NCBI GenBank assembly: GCA_017163975.1
Contig: JAFFSR010000004.1
Span: 9,796,001-9,860,000, forward strand
From: Anastatus disparis
Taxonomy: Eukaryota > Arthropoda > Insecta > Hymenoptera > Eupelmidae
Length of the DNA: 64,000 nucleotides
Reading direction: 5' to 3'
Shown one piece after another: positions 33,947 through 45,683 of the stretch (positions are counted from its first letter, which is position 1; each line of letters starts with the position of its first letter). A program made the translations under genes and the position numbers. The notes beneath the pieces are model-generated. The model saw nothing but the letters and a program-made list of their open reading frames with translations. It searched no databases and was not told the origin of the DNA.

Positions 33947-35195
33947 ATGCTGGAAGCTCATAGAAATCAAAAACGTCAAGATGTTGAAGGTGTTTGGGGT
34001 CCATCTCCTTTAATGAACTTGAAGCATTTTGATTTAGTCAAGGGTATGATAATCGATTTCATGCACGCATATTTACTAGGAGTAACAGAATTATATAATA
34101 ATTTATTAGAAAATTCCGCAGCAGATTACTACATCGGTGCTCCTGCTAATCTAAAAATTATTAATCAACGGCTTTTATCTATGAAACCTCTATCATGTAT
34201 TGCCAAAATACCAAGAAGTATAAAAGAAAGGCATATGTGGAAGGCTTCAGAGTGGCTAAATTGGTTGATTTATTATTCTTTGATATGTATGAAAGGAATT
34301 TTAAAAATAACGTATTATAATAATTTTGCCTTAATGTATCAGCAATGAACATTCTGCTTGAAGATTTAATTACACAAGATATGTTAGACAAAGCAAGAAT
34401 ACTTTTAATTAAATTTGTTTGCCAATTTCAAGATTTATTTCGGACCAAATATATGCATTATAACGTGCATCTTCTTCTTCACTTGACAGAAACTGTGGAA
34501 AATTGGGACCCTTTATGGTCTGATAATACCTTTCCGTTTGAAAGTCAGAATAAGTAAATACTATAAATGAAAAATGCAATCACCGGATAGCACAACAAAT
34601 CATTAATAGACTTTTGATAACCATTCAAATACCTAAGCAACGAAGATTTTGTATCTGATAAAATCAGAGATTTTTATTCTAAATTAAGTAGTAATAGACT
34701 TAAAAAAGTAGTATATATTGAAAAATGTGTATTAGTTGGTGCAAAAAAAAATTTACGCCAAAACAAGAAGAAAGCGAATGTCTTTGTACTCTTGTATGTA
34801 TAACTAAAGTTAATGAGTATATGGCATACAATAGAATGATTTATAATGGTTGTCGATATACACCATTTGTCTACAGTAAAAGAAGAAAGAATAATGACTC
34901 TATTTTTTTAAATGAAGGAAAATTTGAACTTATTTCTAAAATTTGTAAAATGAAATATAATAATTCTTATCAAGTTATTATATTTATATATGAAATCACT
35001 ATCAACACTACACCTATTGTATCATCTTATGACGTACAAATTGGCCACATAATTTCTTGTAATCGTAGTTTTGATAGTAAATTAAATGTTGTTACTCCTA
35101 ATATGATTGTAAAACCTTGTATGCTTATGATGTATTGCAATAAATATTTTTTAGCTCACATCACTAAAGGTACGACGGGGAAAATTTTAAATTAA
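33947..35195 (+). pseudogene. Decayed TNP2-like transposase fragment
   Basis: Plus-strand frames at 33947-34348, 34345-34557 (shifted) and 34725-35195 form one broken protein lacking its N-terminal part. IIDFMHAYLLGVTEL corresponds to the DAMHLVYLGV motif of the transposase at 6385-9124. MHYNVHLLLHLTETV followed by NTFPFES corresponds to its HNVHNLLHLANDV...FPFENY. The last frame (SIFLNEGKFELISKI) fits the C-terminal portion. Sequence similarity to the other copy is low, so it is a different family. Several stops and shifts make it inactive. Confidence 0.65.
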
Positions 35196-35860
35196 AATAA
35201 ATAAATATGTAAAAAATATTTCATTCATATATCTTATTTTAATATCCTTCTATACATTACTTCAGAAAAAAAATTTAAATTTTTAAAAATGAATTAAAAA
35301 AAAGTGTTTAGGAATCGAAAATCTTAATAATTTAGTCATAGAACTTTCTTTACCTAAAATATTAAAACATCGTTCTTTGCAAACTAAAGCACTTATGAAA
35401 TATTAATTAACTTTGAACACATAATACTTGAATAAAAAGCAAATTAATATATTTAGAGTTTTATATACTTGATTTAAAAAAACATGAAATTTAATGCAAA
35501 ACTTGAAGCTTGCTTCCTGTCTGTATATGTATATTAATAATTTTACCATAATTTTACTGTAAAATTGCATGAAAATCAATAATTTTACCAATATTTTTAC
35601 TGTATAATTGCATGAATAAAAATTTCAGTAATTTACTATATTAAATAGTAATTTTATATATGTTTGTAGTAAACTTTATGCAGACATTTTTCTCAGTGTA
35701 TTATTGAGTCCAATTGTTAATTTTCGTTACTATTTTTTTATGTTTATCAAATTAAGCTTTGTATATTTGATAATTTATAATATACAAATATAATTAAAAT
35801 AATAAATTTTGTTGAAATCAATGATAGATACTTATTTTTTAACGTTTTAATTTTGATTAT
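35196..35860. other. AT-rich spacer
   Basis: No gene seen. AATTTTACCATAATTTTACTG motifs repeat near 35535-35620. Confidence 0.35.
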
Positions 35861-36151
35861 ATGATTAATAGTTTATTTGCCGACTTATCCCTCATTTACT
35901 TAAAATTACTTTCACGATTCTTTCGTTATTGGATTCTAGAAAAATTCTCGAATATTGCTACAACGGAATATTTTAATATCAAGTACTTTTCATTTTTAAG
36001 TCTTATAGTTTTTTGTATATGTATATTAATATACATTTTATATTTATCTTAACTTCTCATAAAATTACATAATGATAATAATGATTGTGGAATTAGAATT
36101 GACGAAATAAAAAATAATGATGTGGATGAAATCATGGAAAGCGAAAATTAA
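35861..36151 (+). pseudogene. Possible small membrane protein frame with one stop
   Basis: 96 codons from ATG with a single TAA at 36050-36052. The first part ends in a hydrophobic stretch (FLSLIVFCICILIYILYL) typical of a membrane helix; after the stop, an acidic end follows (DEIKNNDVDEIMESEN). The continuous frame either side of one stop is longer than expected by chance in such AT-rich DNA, but no family is recognised. Confidence 0.25.
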
Positions 36152-36479
36152 TGTTAAATAAGATAATATTTAAAAAAATTTTTTTAATTTATTTTTTATG
36201 AAATAATAAAAAAATGTTATTAAATTCATCTTTTTATATTTATTATCATTATATCTTTATTATTTAAACTGCATGCATCGAAGAAGTATAGTAAGTCCTA
36301 AATGTATTTAGAAAGTCTTCTCTTAACTCAGAACTAGCACTTTTCTACTTCATGAGTTACAAATTTATGTTGCTCAACATATATATTTAATATAAAAAAT
36401 GTTTTAAAACCAAGTGCGAAAGAAAAACGTACATTTTATGGAATGCAAAACTGTCACAAAAGCAAAAGAAGTATCAATT
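36152..36479. other. AT-rich spacer
   Basis: Nothing recognised. Confidence 0.35.
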
Positions 36480-37496
36480 TCTGTCGGTCAGGCCCACGAC
36501 GTCCACATTCGCTTTTTATAAGAATTGAAGCATTCGAGGATGATTGACTCGCACCTCCGTATATATTGCAAAAGATATACATCCTTGTTGAAAGCTTTTT
36601 GAATCACGCGCGCCACCAAGTACCGCGCTCGTCCGCTACGAGGCGCCCCGCCGTATCGCTTCCTCAGTAGGAACAGAGAGCTGCAGGAGTTATAAGTACC
36701 GATGCTGGCTGTAGTAGGTACTGGCTTCGACCACAATATTTGTACAGGCTGCTACAGTAACGCTCTCCCAACCATGGCGCTCCAACGTTAGTACAGCCTA
36801 CTTTTCTTATCTATATTTTCTTGTAGTATACGGTGCTCTGTATACTAAGACAATCTCATCTGCTCATTAATAAGCTGTTCTTGATTGAACCACTTAAAGG
36901 ACCACACTTCACTGGCTGATGTATAGAGGGCTATTACCGTCTCTGTTTGAGTCATCGCAATAAATTTATTTGGCTTAGGTTAAAGGTGACGTCCACCCAT
37001 ACATAAATTAATTATTAGGGGTGCTGTCTACCCACGTTTATTATTTTCTTATTCTCAATATCATTTGAGGTTGACGACCACTTACACTTATTATTGTATA
37101 AGATTACGTGTGTTAAGGGTGCCGTCCACCCACCATTTTTTACATTTTAATTAATTCTTAATTATTTCTTTTATTTGTTTGTTACCACCCTGGAATTGAT
37201 TGAATTAACACTTTTGCCATTGCGTATGAATTATTATGTTTGTTAAGTTTTTCTTTCAATTAAATTGTGATAACTAAAGATTATTTTTTTTTCTCATTAT
37301 TAATTTATATACGTCGTTGTACACAATATTATTGTTAAGTTCAATAAGACTTCGGTACTCCTTAGCATAAAACCAACGTGTACACTCGGTTACTTTCCCG
37401 TCTTATTCGCCGCCCGTCATTCCCATCTCCTCCAGTCTAATCCTGGCTACGCTGAAGCGTCCGGCAAAAGAGGTTCAGTCTCCCCCCCCCATTACA
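36480..37496 (+). mobile_element. LTR relative (copy A)
   Basis: Reading plus, its right half aligns with the reverse complement of the LTR at 46761-47963: shared CGTTGTA, GGTNCTCC, CGGTTACT, CGCTGAAGCGTC-GGCAA and a final ATTACA. It carries four GGGTG-type motifs (36984-36998, 37019-37033, a weak one near 37070, 37118-37132). TATAAG at 36691 may be its promoter. The left limit is uncertain and no target duplication was found. Confidence 0.55.
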
Positions 37497-37970
37497 CAGT
37501 CACTTTGTTCTAGTTAATCGTTATAATATACAAATAATTATATCTTATTTTCAGGTCTCGTGGTTAAGGGTTGACTATTAAGAAAACAAAAATCTGATTT
37601 TAAATACAATGTTTAATTTGTAAAAAATGAAACTGCCTATTAAATTTTTCAATAACTATTCGACCTACAAAAAAACGATGATAAGGCTTTAGCAAAGTTT
37701 GGAAAATGTTAAATCAACGTTTCAATATTTTATCACAAAAACATGATAATAATTTTTTTCCAATCTTGCTTAGGTTATTCGTTCAAGTTTGTTTTGACTT
37801 TATAATTTTAATTTAAAAAAAAAAAATTTTTTCAATTTTTTTTTAAATTAAAAAAATTTTTTTTTTTTTTAAAGGCAGAAGGGGCCTATGCATTTAAAAT
37901 GGCAGGCTTGAAACTGTCACGATTTTAACTAACTCATCGCTCCTATAACTTATTTCCTCCTCCTCTTCCT
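37497..37970. other. AT-rich spacer with A/T homopolymer palindrome
   Basis: 37816-37873 is a run of A and T blocks able to fold on itself. No gene. Confidence 0.5.
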
Positions 37971-38100
37971 GAGGGGCTATTCAAGCAGTGATACATATGT
38001 ATGTATCACGCTGTATGTATGCACGCGCATACTTTTTATTCTCTTCCCCATACATATCGTCACGATACATACATATGTATCGCTACTTGAATAGCCCCTC
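37971..38100. repeat. 130-bp foldback (GAGGGGCTATTCAAG ends)
   Basis: Arms of about 37 bp: GAGGGGCTATTCAAGCAGTG and GATACATATGTATGTATC at the left, complementary at the right, around a CGCGCATAC loop region. The inner ATACATATGTAT words are themselves palindromes. Confidence 0.85.
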
Positions 38101-38222
38101 TGCTAATGCTGCTGATGGCGTTTTCTGTATTCGTGTAATGTTATCATCGCTCTAGCAGCACGAGGAGGCTGCTTGAAATTCCTAGTAGTTGTTGCTGTGG
38201 TGTAGAATCCAAGGTTTCCATG

Positions 38223-38699
38223 TTAAGAGGCGGTCGGGTCTATTCGCCGCTACATATAGGGTGGCACTGCGGTCAGGTGAGAGAAATCTATTAAATATTT
38301 TTTATACAGCTATTTACAATTTTCTGAGACGACAATATATTTTTAATGTTGTCATTTCCTCTAGCCATATATATGTAGAATAATTATTATTATCTTATTT
38401 GAAAAGTCTAAAATATTGTTATGAAGCGAAAAATGCGATGCGACATAGGACCGATGTAAACATGCGTGCAGCTTCCTTTAGTGCGACAGAGAGAGCAATA
38501 CTAAAGAATCATGTATACTAATGTTTACTTCGGCTCTACCTCGCGCCGCATTTTTCGCTTTATAACAATATTTTAGACTTTTCAAACAAGATTAATATTA
38601 ATAATTATTCTACATATATGTGGCTAGAGGAAATGACAAGATAAAATATATTTTATATTTATCGCCACCGAGCGGTGAATGGTTCCGACCGTCTCTTAA
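38223..38699. mobile_element. Foldback MITE, TTAA superfamily (about 470 bp)
   Basis: TTAA at 38223-38226 and 38696-38699. Ends GAGGCGGTCGGGTC and GGTTCCGACCGTCTC. The arms include GAGGAAATGAC, the AATAATTATT region and GCGAAAAATGCG, folding around about 38470. Confidence 0.85.
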
Positions 38700-38794
38700 C
38701 TTGCTTAAAGTTTGTAGTGACAAAGTTTCAAACCTGTATCCAGACTTTTAATTTTTATGAACATAAAAAATATAGTTGGCAAGCGAGCTAACTT

Positions 38795-38945
38795 AGGAGG
38801 AGGTCACGTATCTCTGTCTTTTTCTAATCAAAGAATTGAGTTTTTTACAGAAACTAATAACTTTAGCAAAAAATGAATAGAAAGCCGCATCTCGCATCAA
38901 AAAAGGCAATATTTTCTTTGATAAGAAAGAATTAATTTTATTGCA
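38795..38945. mobile_element. Half of a TTAA foldback MITE
   Basis: AGGAGGTCACGTATCTCTGTC through AAAGCCGCATCTCGCATC matches one arm of the element at 43125-43515. The second arm is absent and the flank reads TTAG. Confidence 0.7.
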
Positions 38946-39227
38946 CGTATTAATTAAAAAATTTTTTATAAAATTATCTTTATTAAACTTTCATGTTTTT
39001 TTTTTTCTTAATATATCATTTTTCTACTACTTTTTTTGTTTCTTTTATTATTATTGAAAATGGACAGGCCCCTCTGGATTCGCTCGAGCGGCTACCAGGC
39101 TTGGGACTGGCGTCATTTGTAAAGAAAAAAAAAAGAAAAAAAAAAAAGAGAACAAAATGACGGCTGCATTAGCCCGCCCACTAAAAATTTTTAACAAGCA
39201 GTAACCAAAAATATTTTATGTATTAAA

Positions 39228-39288
39228 CGTCGTGTTACAAAAATTGTTCAGTCAACTCTTTGACCTGCCAAATTTTTGTAACACGACG
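39228..39288. terminator. Perfect 18-bp stem-loop over the 3' end of the 39-kb ORF
   Basis: CGTCGTGTTACAAAAATT at 39228-39245 and its exact complement at 39271-39288, with 25 nt between. The stop codon of the minus-strand ORF (39248-39250) lies in the loop. It could act in 3'-end formation or be a small foldback insertion; function not shown. Confidence 0.45.
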
Positions 39289-39709
39289 ATCTTACATACC
39301 AGTCGACAATCGTTTTCGCGGACTCGTCTTCATTGTCGTGAAGCGCCTTTATTTTAAAAAAAAATTTTTTGAACATTTTATAATTGTCGTCGTTAATCTG
39401 CACCCCGTGCAGGTAAACGAGGACATCACCGATCAACGAAAATTTTCTTATACCATTGATAAAGGAAAATCTGGCGATTTGATACGCGTGAGCCGGATTT
39501 GATTTTGAAAATCTATCGCTCATATATTCCGGCAAAAAATCAAATCGCAGCATTGCCATTACGCATAGCGGTAATAAATTTAGTCGCCTGCGATTGTTTG
39601 CCGGGAAGCCGCAATGAAGCCTATACCGCTGTCTCGGAGACGGCTGGTAAGGCTTCAAAGCTCTAAGCGCTTGCGCCTTTGAAAAGCTTGTTTTTTTTTT
39701 TTTTGCCAA
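39248..39709 (-). CDS. Unknown basic ORF, possible member of a small family
   Basis: Open for 153 codons. The first codon of the frame is TTG, so the true start is unknown: the next ATG (MAMLRFDF) is internal, or an upstream exon exists. N-terminal part is basic (KPYQPSPRQRYRLHCG, NNRRRL), the rest mixed with aromatic residues (IARFSFINGIRKFSLIGDV). It resembles weakly the frame at 55513-55926 around a shared A-F-F-NG motif followed by basic/aromatic residues. Base composition is more GC-rich than the surroundings, supporting coding. No known domain recognised. Confidence 0.45.
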   Translation of the reverse strand: MAKKKKTSFSKAQALRALKPYQPSPRQRYRLHCGFPANNRRRLNLLPLCVMAMLRFDFLPEYMSDRFSKSNPAHAYQIARFSFINGIRKFSLIGDVLVYLHGVQINDDNYKMFKKFFFKIKALHDNEDESAKTIVDWYVRSSCYKNLAGQRVD

Positions 39710-40070
39710 ATTGGCTTAGCAAAAACGTACATGTTATGTCTTTTTTATCACAAAAAATTAATGAAAAAGAAAAAAAAAAACAAAAAAAAGAAACAACGCA
39801 AATACACACACACACTTACACAGAGAGACACGCGCAGACCGAGAAACGACAAATTTAACAAAGAAGAGAACACAAAACAAAAAAGAGAAAAAATAACATA
39901 AAAACACAAAGAAAAATATTTAACAACAACGCGTAAAGTATTTATATTAATAAAAAGCACAAACCAATAGCAAAAAACTTAAAAAAAAACAAGATTAACA
40001 AAAAACACAATGTAATTTAGGCACTGCTTGTTGTAGCAAAAATTTTTATACAAGTTGTTCTTATTCCGAA
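39710..40070. other. A-rich spacer
   Basis: Runs of A with scattered C and G, including an ACACAC stretch at 39803-39815. No gene. Confidence 0.4.
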
Positions 40071-40099
40071 GAAGAACTAGGCGGTTATGATCTTCTCGT

Positions 40100-40330
40100 C
40101 GTCGCGAGTCGAAGAAGCCAGCTCTGGAGACGTTAGGGGCGTGTCCGAATGAATAATCGTCTCCCATTGGCTGCTACCGCTGCTGCTAGTAGAAACAGAC
40201 AACTAAGTAGACGACTACTACGCGTAAATTCCCGAGACACTCGTACCGGCTATTTAGCGCGCGCGAAAAGGTTATATACATAATTTAAAAGACACTGATA
40301 GCTCAATGGTTATTAAAATTTTTTATAAAC
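40100..40330 (+). promoter_or_regulatory. Candidate host-gene promoter
   Basis: A GC-richer island in an AT-rich region with CCCATTGGCTG (CCAAT box, reverse sense), a GCGCGCGCG run and GGTTATATACATAA (TATA-like) near 40270-40285. It lies upstream of a clear splice donor at 40554. Confidence 0.4.
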
Positions 40331-40553
40331 GCGCGACGTATTTATATAAAAAAAATAAAAATTAATTTTTACCATCACAGCTTGACGCACGCATAGTAAT
40401 AACGCGAGTGCAAATTTTTAAACAAGAATAAAATAACGGTCTGCCAAGATTAAAGCAGGCGAAAAGATCAACTCAACGAGCTTTGCCAACTCCTGGTGCA
40501 GATTAAATACGTGGTGACTGCGTGTGCGTGTGTGGTGTACTTGGCATATTTTG
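40330..40553 (+). other. Candidate 5' UTR exon
   Basis: Ends TATTTTG/GTAAGTAA at 40553/40554, a strong donor. No long ATG frame crosses it. The next good acceptor followed by an ATG frame on this strand that I find is at 45003. The 5' limit is not known. Confidence 0.4.
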
Positions 40554-40969
40554 GTAAGTAATAATTTTATAAATTATTACTGTAATAATTTATTCACGGA
40601 AAATAAAGTTTTATTATAATTTTTCAACGATAACACTATTGCTGTATTTTTTCTACAAACTTTGAAAAGAATTTGAAAACAAAAAAATCTTCTACGTAAG
40701 GAATAGCTTTGGTAGTGTTAGATATTTTAAATTCAGCACGTACACATAGCGTTTTAGACGTGTAAATTTAAAAATCTTTCATAATGTATTTTTGTTTTTT
40801 ATTTACAAACACAACTATATTTAATATTTATTTAACCAGAATTTAGCATTGAGAGAAAATACACACAATTTAACCTTAGAGGGTATCCAAAAATAAACAG
40901 GATTAATCAACATTAAGAGATAAGCCATCGAGTATCATCCAGCTATTTTTATTTCATTCAATGCAATAT

Positions 40970-41600
40970 TTGTTTTTTGGCAATTGTTCCTAATCCGTCT
41001 GGGCCATCAGGCATAATTAATGCAGTATCATCTGCACAAGATATGATTTCTCCATTAACCACACCATCCAACAAATCATTTACATATAATATAAATAAAA
41101 GAGGTCCAAGGATAATTCCATCTGGAACGCACCCATATTTAACTCTTTCTTATCACTTGAAACATCAACAATTTTTTTACTCTTTGAGTTCTATTACTCG
41201 AGTAGAAAAACTTTTAATTAATTCATTGGCTTTACACCTCTTATTATATATTCGTATACGATAAAGTTTTTCTAAAAGAGTACTACTAACCACACAATCT
41301 GTGTCAAATGCTTTAGCCGAATCCAACAATGTGATTTAAAAATGGTTTGGGACTTTTGTCTAATTATTTATAAATAACATTCGTTATAAAATTTAAAGCA
41401 TCCTTAGTTCCTCTATTCTTATAAAAGCCAAACTGTCTATCAGATAATATTTTACATTCTTCAATTAAATTAAGTATTCTAAAATGCAATATTTTCTCAA
41501 AAATTTTAGCAGCAATATTAGAAATCAACTATATTGGTCTGTAGTCAGATGTCAAATAAATTTGCTGGATGCCTTATGTACTACCGGTAGTACATCTGCA
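40970..41600 (-). pseudogene. Non-LTR retrotransposon (LINE) RT fragment
   Basis: On the minus strand, in broken frames, typical RT motifs occur in order: YRPI..ISNIAAKIFEKILH, LSDRQFGFYKNRGTKDA, LLDSAKAFDTDCV, and VPDGIILGPLLFILYVNDL followed by CADDTALIMPDG. This fits the Jockey/R1-like groups. The catalytic motif reads CADD where FADD is usual, and there are stops, so it is dead. It lies in the putative intron at 40554-45003. Confidence 0.8.
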
Positions 41601-41954
41601 GTCTTAAGACTGCGTTTGGCCAAATCGCAATTTTCTATGCATAAATATTAAATGTAGTAACTCAATGGCTCAATGATAAAATCAATTATGCTTACTAAAG
41701 CCTTAGTATATATCACATATTATCAACTCCATCATTTTTATATTTAAACTTTTTGCATCAAAAAAATAAACTTGAATAGGATTAGTTGGCCTAATAAACA
41801 TTGTTCAAAGATTTAGCTTTGTCATTTTTTTATTTTTTCCAATTGTTAATTTTATTTTCTTTTACTCGAATTTTTTCCTATAAAACAGAAAAAATCATTC
41901 ATATGATTAGCAATTTGCTCTCTATCCGTTACTTTTTGCTTATTTACATTTACA

Positions 41955-42008
<54 letters not shown>

Positions 42009-43124
42009 TTTAGCTCTCTTATCTCTACCGTTCACTTTGGTATTAATAAATTGCAATAATTTTTTGTGCTCTCCTACTGCCTTTTCTATTATTATCTTTT
42101 TATTAAAAATAATATAATTTTCGTTTCTGCAATTACAAATATTGAAATTTTAACAAAAAGTCTTATAACTAATCTTTTAACAAGCTACAAAGTTATTTGA
42201 TACCCAATTGTTACTTATTTATTTCAAAAACTCTATATACATAAAATAAAATACATTGTGTTGTGTGTAAAGTAAATCTAATCAATAACTATATAACCGT
42301 GTGCATATAAAGAAAAGATTATTTACTTTTTAATGACAATATGACTATACATGCGTATAAGGATATTGTCCGTAAACTTTTTTGCCTTGCTAGCAAGAAT
42401 AAATGAGCTTATGCTAAACTAGAATGATTGTCCGCAATAGATGAAAAAGAATCTACGAGTGATTAGATAAAAACAAATTATTCAATCAAATATATTTTTT
42501 AATTATATTAATTAACAACTTTAAATTAATTACAATTATGTTCATGGCAAATAATTAATCTTTTCGAATTCAAGAAAGGCTTTATTAAATTTTCAAATTT
42601 TAATAAACTAATCACAATATCTTTGAATCAAAAAAATTTACTCACTCGACAAGGAAATAATTTTATTGAAATAATACAAAACAAAAATTTATTTCTACAA
42701 GTCGAAAATTACAACTTTTGCTTGGAAATTTATTTATATGGAATGAAAGTTGGCGGTTTTGGATATATACATTAAAGAATAATTTTGTGGCGATAAATTC
42801 TTTAATGAGCTTTCTAGATCTTTCTATCTAATAGCTCGTGGTATTTTGATAAATTATACTTTGTTGATTAGCAATATTTTCGAGAGTAAAAACAAAAACA
42901 AACACAATATAAAATTAAGGAAAGCACTTGAAAATTCTCAAAGAGAATTTTCCATCAAATCTCTCTTTTTTTTAAATTTGACGTAATGGCAGAGTTTGCA
43001 AAATAATATAACGAGAAGTAAACAACTGCTCTAATCGGCAACTGTTTAAAATTATCGTTTACAAAAAAATGATTACATTTTTGTAGAACTATGCTCATTA
43101 ATTTGTTAGTAAAAATGATAAGGA
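41601..43124. other. Intronic AT-rich DNA with (AT)n
   Basis: An (AT)n run lies at 41955-42000. No other feature recognised. Confidence 0.4.
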
Positions 43125-43515
43125 TTAAGACGAGGTCACGTAGCTCTGTCCTTTTCTAATCAAAGAAATTATTTTTTACAAAACTAATAACTTGAGCAAA
43201 AAATAGAGAGAAAGCCGCATTTTTTAAGAAAAAAGGCAATATTTTCTTTAATAAGAAAAAATTTTACTTTATTGCTTAATTCTCAAGAAAACCTTGAAAA
43301 ACGAAAATTTTCAACCCTAATCTCTATTATTAAAGTTTTTCAAAGTTTTCTTGAGAATTAAGCAATAAAATTAATTCTTTCATATTCAAGAAAATATTGC
43401 TTTTCTTTATACGAGATGCGGCTTAATCTTCATTTTTTGATTAAGTTATTAGTTTCTGTAAAAAATTCAATTCTTTGATTAGAAAAGGACAGAGAGATAC
43501 GTGACCTTCTCTTAA
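43125..43515. mobile_element. Foldback MITE, TTAA superfamily (391 bp)
   Basis: TTAA on both sides; ends GACGAGGTCACGTAGCTC and GATACGTGACCTTCTC. The arms share CCTTTTCTAATCAAAG, AAAGCCGCAT and GAAAACTTTGAAAAAC words and fold near 43320. Confidence 0.85.
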
Positions 43516-45003
43516 AAATCAAAACAACATAATGTCTTTCAGAAACGAGAATTAGTATAAAATGTCAATTCGATCGTTCATTTTACACTGTTCTATTTAA
43601 TCTGAGCACTTTTGCAAAAAAACATCTCGGATATGGAATATAAAAATTATTACAAGTAAAATTAGATAACTATTATTATAAACGCAATCACTCATTTTTT
43701 AAATTGTAATTATACCCATTTCAATTATCGTATGTAAATCTATAAGATACGGTAAAATAAAAATGTCTGACAAAAAAAAAAAAACATTTTATCGATATTT
43801 TACAAAAATCAGATTCAGAATAGGGTTGATTTTCCTTGATTGAATTACAATATATAGTTTTCACTTTAAAGTTTTAAAGAAATGAGAAATAAGATATTGT
43901 TTTATCAATTCATTAAAAATGCAATTTTTTAGGAAATTTTATTTTCGTCAAACGTTTATTCACATCATCTAAGCCCGATGCTAAACTTACACTCTCTTAA
44001 CTTTGAACATACGAACCTTTCAATCACAACAAAAAAAACCTCAGTCTTTACCAAATCTATGTACTCTTAAGCTATAAACCCTGAGCTCACAAGTCCGTAA
44101 ACTATAAACTTAAAACTATAGGTTTAGGGTGCGTGGGTATATACAATTAATAGGTTGAAATAAATTTCAATATCGATCATGTAATGTTATTACACGATTT
44201 CATTACGTATTCAAAATACATATTTTTTATATGTAATTTTATTTTGCAACATTTAGATTTATTCATAATATTTTAAATCTTATTTTTATGAAAAATTTCA
44301 ATATAAAATGAAGGACATTAATTTTAGAAAAAAATTAAATGAAGTAACAAGATAACGTAAATAAAATATGCAACGTAAAGTCTAAATTTGGGTTTCGTAA
44401 GATATAACGCAATTTCGGTACATTATAAAATTATTTAATAAAAATAGGAATTTATTTTCATTTGTTTAGCTTATGGGTTATTGGGTTTATGTACCCGTAA
44501 ATTATTATTAGTCTACATTCTACAAACCTTGAATGAATCTTAATAAATGATGATTAATAAATTTATGAACACAAATATTATTCTTAAAAAGGAATAAACA
44601 TTTTGCTAATTCATTCTCAGAAAATATATACTTGATGAGAATTATTTTTTTACACGTGTATATTGTAGAAAAAAAAAAGATTTATGAAATTATTATCTCA
44701 ATTACTGAGTACAAATGATAATTTTTCACATGATTCTATAAAAGCTCGCACACGACAAACAAGTAAGCGAAAGCGAGCTATACTCTATTTCATAAAATGT
44801 AATATAGAACGCTAGTGTTTGTTGATAAAAATACAGAGGTAGTTCTTATATAATATTCGCAAATATAAATGTTTATATTATAATAAATTTATCAACATGA
44901 AACTTGAAAATTTAAGAAATAATATAAAATATCGAATATAATTATATAAAATTGAAATTTATACAATCGATCCTAATGCACGATTAATTTTTATTTTTTG
45001 CAG
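43516..45003. other. Intronic AT-rich DNA
   Basis: Nothing recognised. It ends in TTATTTTTTGCAG, a good splice acceptor. Confidence 0.4.
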
Positions 45004-45043
45004 GTATTACCGAGCGACTTTAATAAAAAAAAAAAGTAAAATC

Positions 45044-45433
45044 ATGGGCCGGCTCAACAGATGTAAAAGCCGAAAAAACATATTTCTCCCAAGGTCATTA
45101 TCGTTGTCGTCGTCGTCGTCGTCGTACCGGTCATCATCATCATCGTCGTCGTGTGAGGCAACGGTGAGCTCCAACATAACCACCAGCAGCAGCAGCAGTA
45201 GCACTGCTCGTTTCCGCGATTGGCTTGACTCTAGCGATACATTCATGAAAATAAACGCGCAGTTGTACGCGTACGAGCAAGAGAGCGAGGGTCTAGCTTA
45301 CGTGGCAAGTTGCCACCAATTGCCAGGGGCAATATTTTCAGACATCGACGACAACGACGACGACGACACATACTACTACCACGACAACAACTTAAGCTTG
45401 GACTGCCACGAGGAGGAGTACATAAGGGACTAG
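45044..45433 (+). CDS. Ser-rich, acidic-tailed protein, probable host gene
   Basis: 129 residues from ATG, 40 nt after an acceptor (TTTTTTGCAG/GTATTACC at 45003/45004). N-terminal basic part, then serine runs (residues about 20-52), a helix-like middle (RFRDWLDSSDTFMKINAQLYAYEQES), and an Asp-rich/Tyr tail (DIDDNDDDDTYYY), stop TAG at 45431-45433. GC content is well above the neighbours, and codon use is GC-rich, unlike the transposons. AATAAATAAATAAATAG follows at about 45512. If spliced to the candidate 5' exon ending at 40553, the gene has a 4450-bp intron. No domain is recognised. The stop codon and the following 70 bp form one arm of a long hairpin (45424-45683). Serine runs are encoded by near-repeats such as TCGTCG and AGCAGC, so expansion is likely. 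Confidence 0.6.
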   Translation: MGRLNRCKSRKNIFLPRSLSLSSSSSSYRSSSSSSSCEATVSSNITTSSSSSSTARFRDWLDSSDTFMKINAQLYAYEQESEGLAYVASCHQLPGAIFSDIDDNDDDDTYYYHDNNLSLDCHEEEYIRD

Positions 45434-45683
45434 CCACATAAGTGCTGTGCCGTGCCGTGCCGTGCTGTGCCATGCCGTACCTTAAATTTCAAAATGATTC
45501 ACCGTTTCTAATAAATAAATAAATAGAGATAGAAAACTTTATAAATTACAATTAGGAAGTAAATTTGTTAAAAATTGTAATTTCATAGTTCTGAATCTCA
45601 ATTTGGAAACGGTGAATCGTTTTGAAATTGAAGGTTACGGCAAGGCACAGCACGGCACGGCACTTATGTGGCTAGTCCCTAAT
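45424..45683. repeat. Inverted repeat across the stop codon and 3' UTR
   Basis: Arms of about 80 bp (45424-45503 and 45603-45683) with few mismatches: GACTAGCCACATAAGTGC against GCACTTATGTGGCTAGTC, and GATTCACCGTTTC against GAAACGGTGAATC. A (GTGCC)n pentamer tract lies within. The loop carries the poly(A) signals. Confidence 0.85.

Noticed and set aside
36488..36736. 82-codon minus-strand frame
   Set aside because: Lies in LTR-like copy A, antisense to its likely transcript; no protein-like motif.
39248..39709. Assignment of the unknown ORF to a virus or venom gene
   Set aside because: No motif supports it; composition alone is insufficient.
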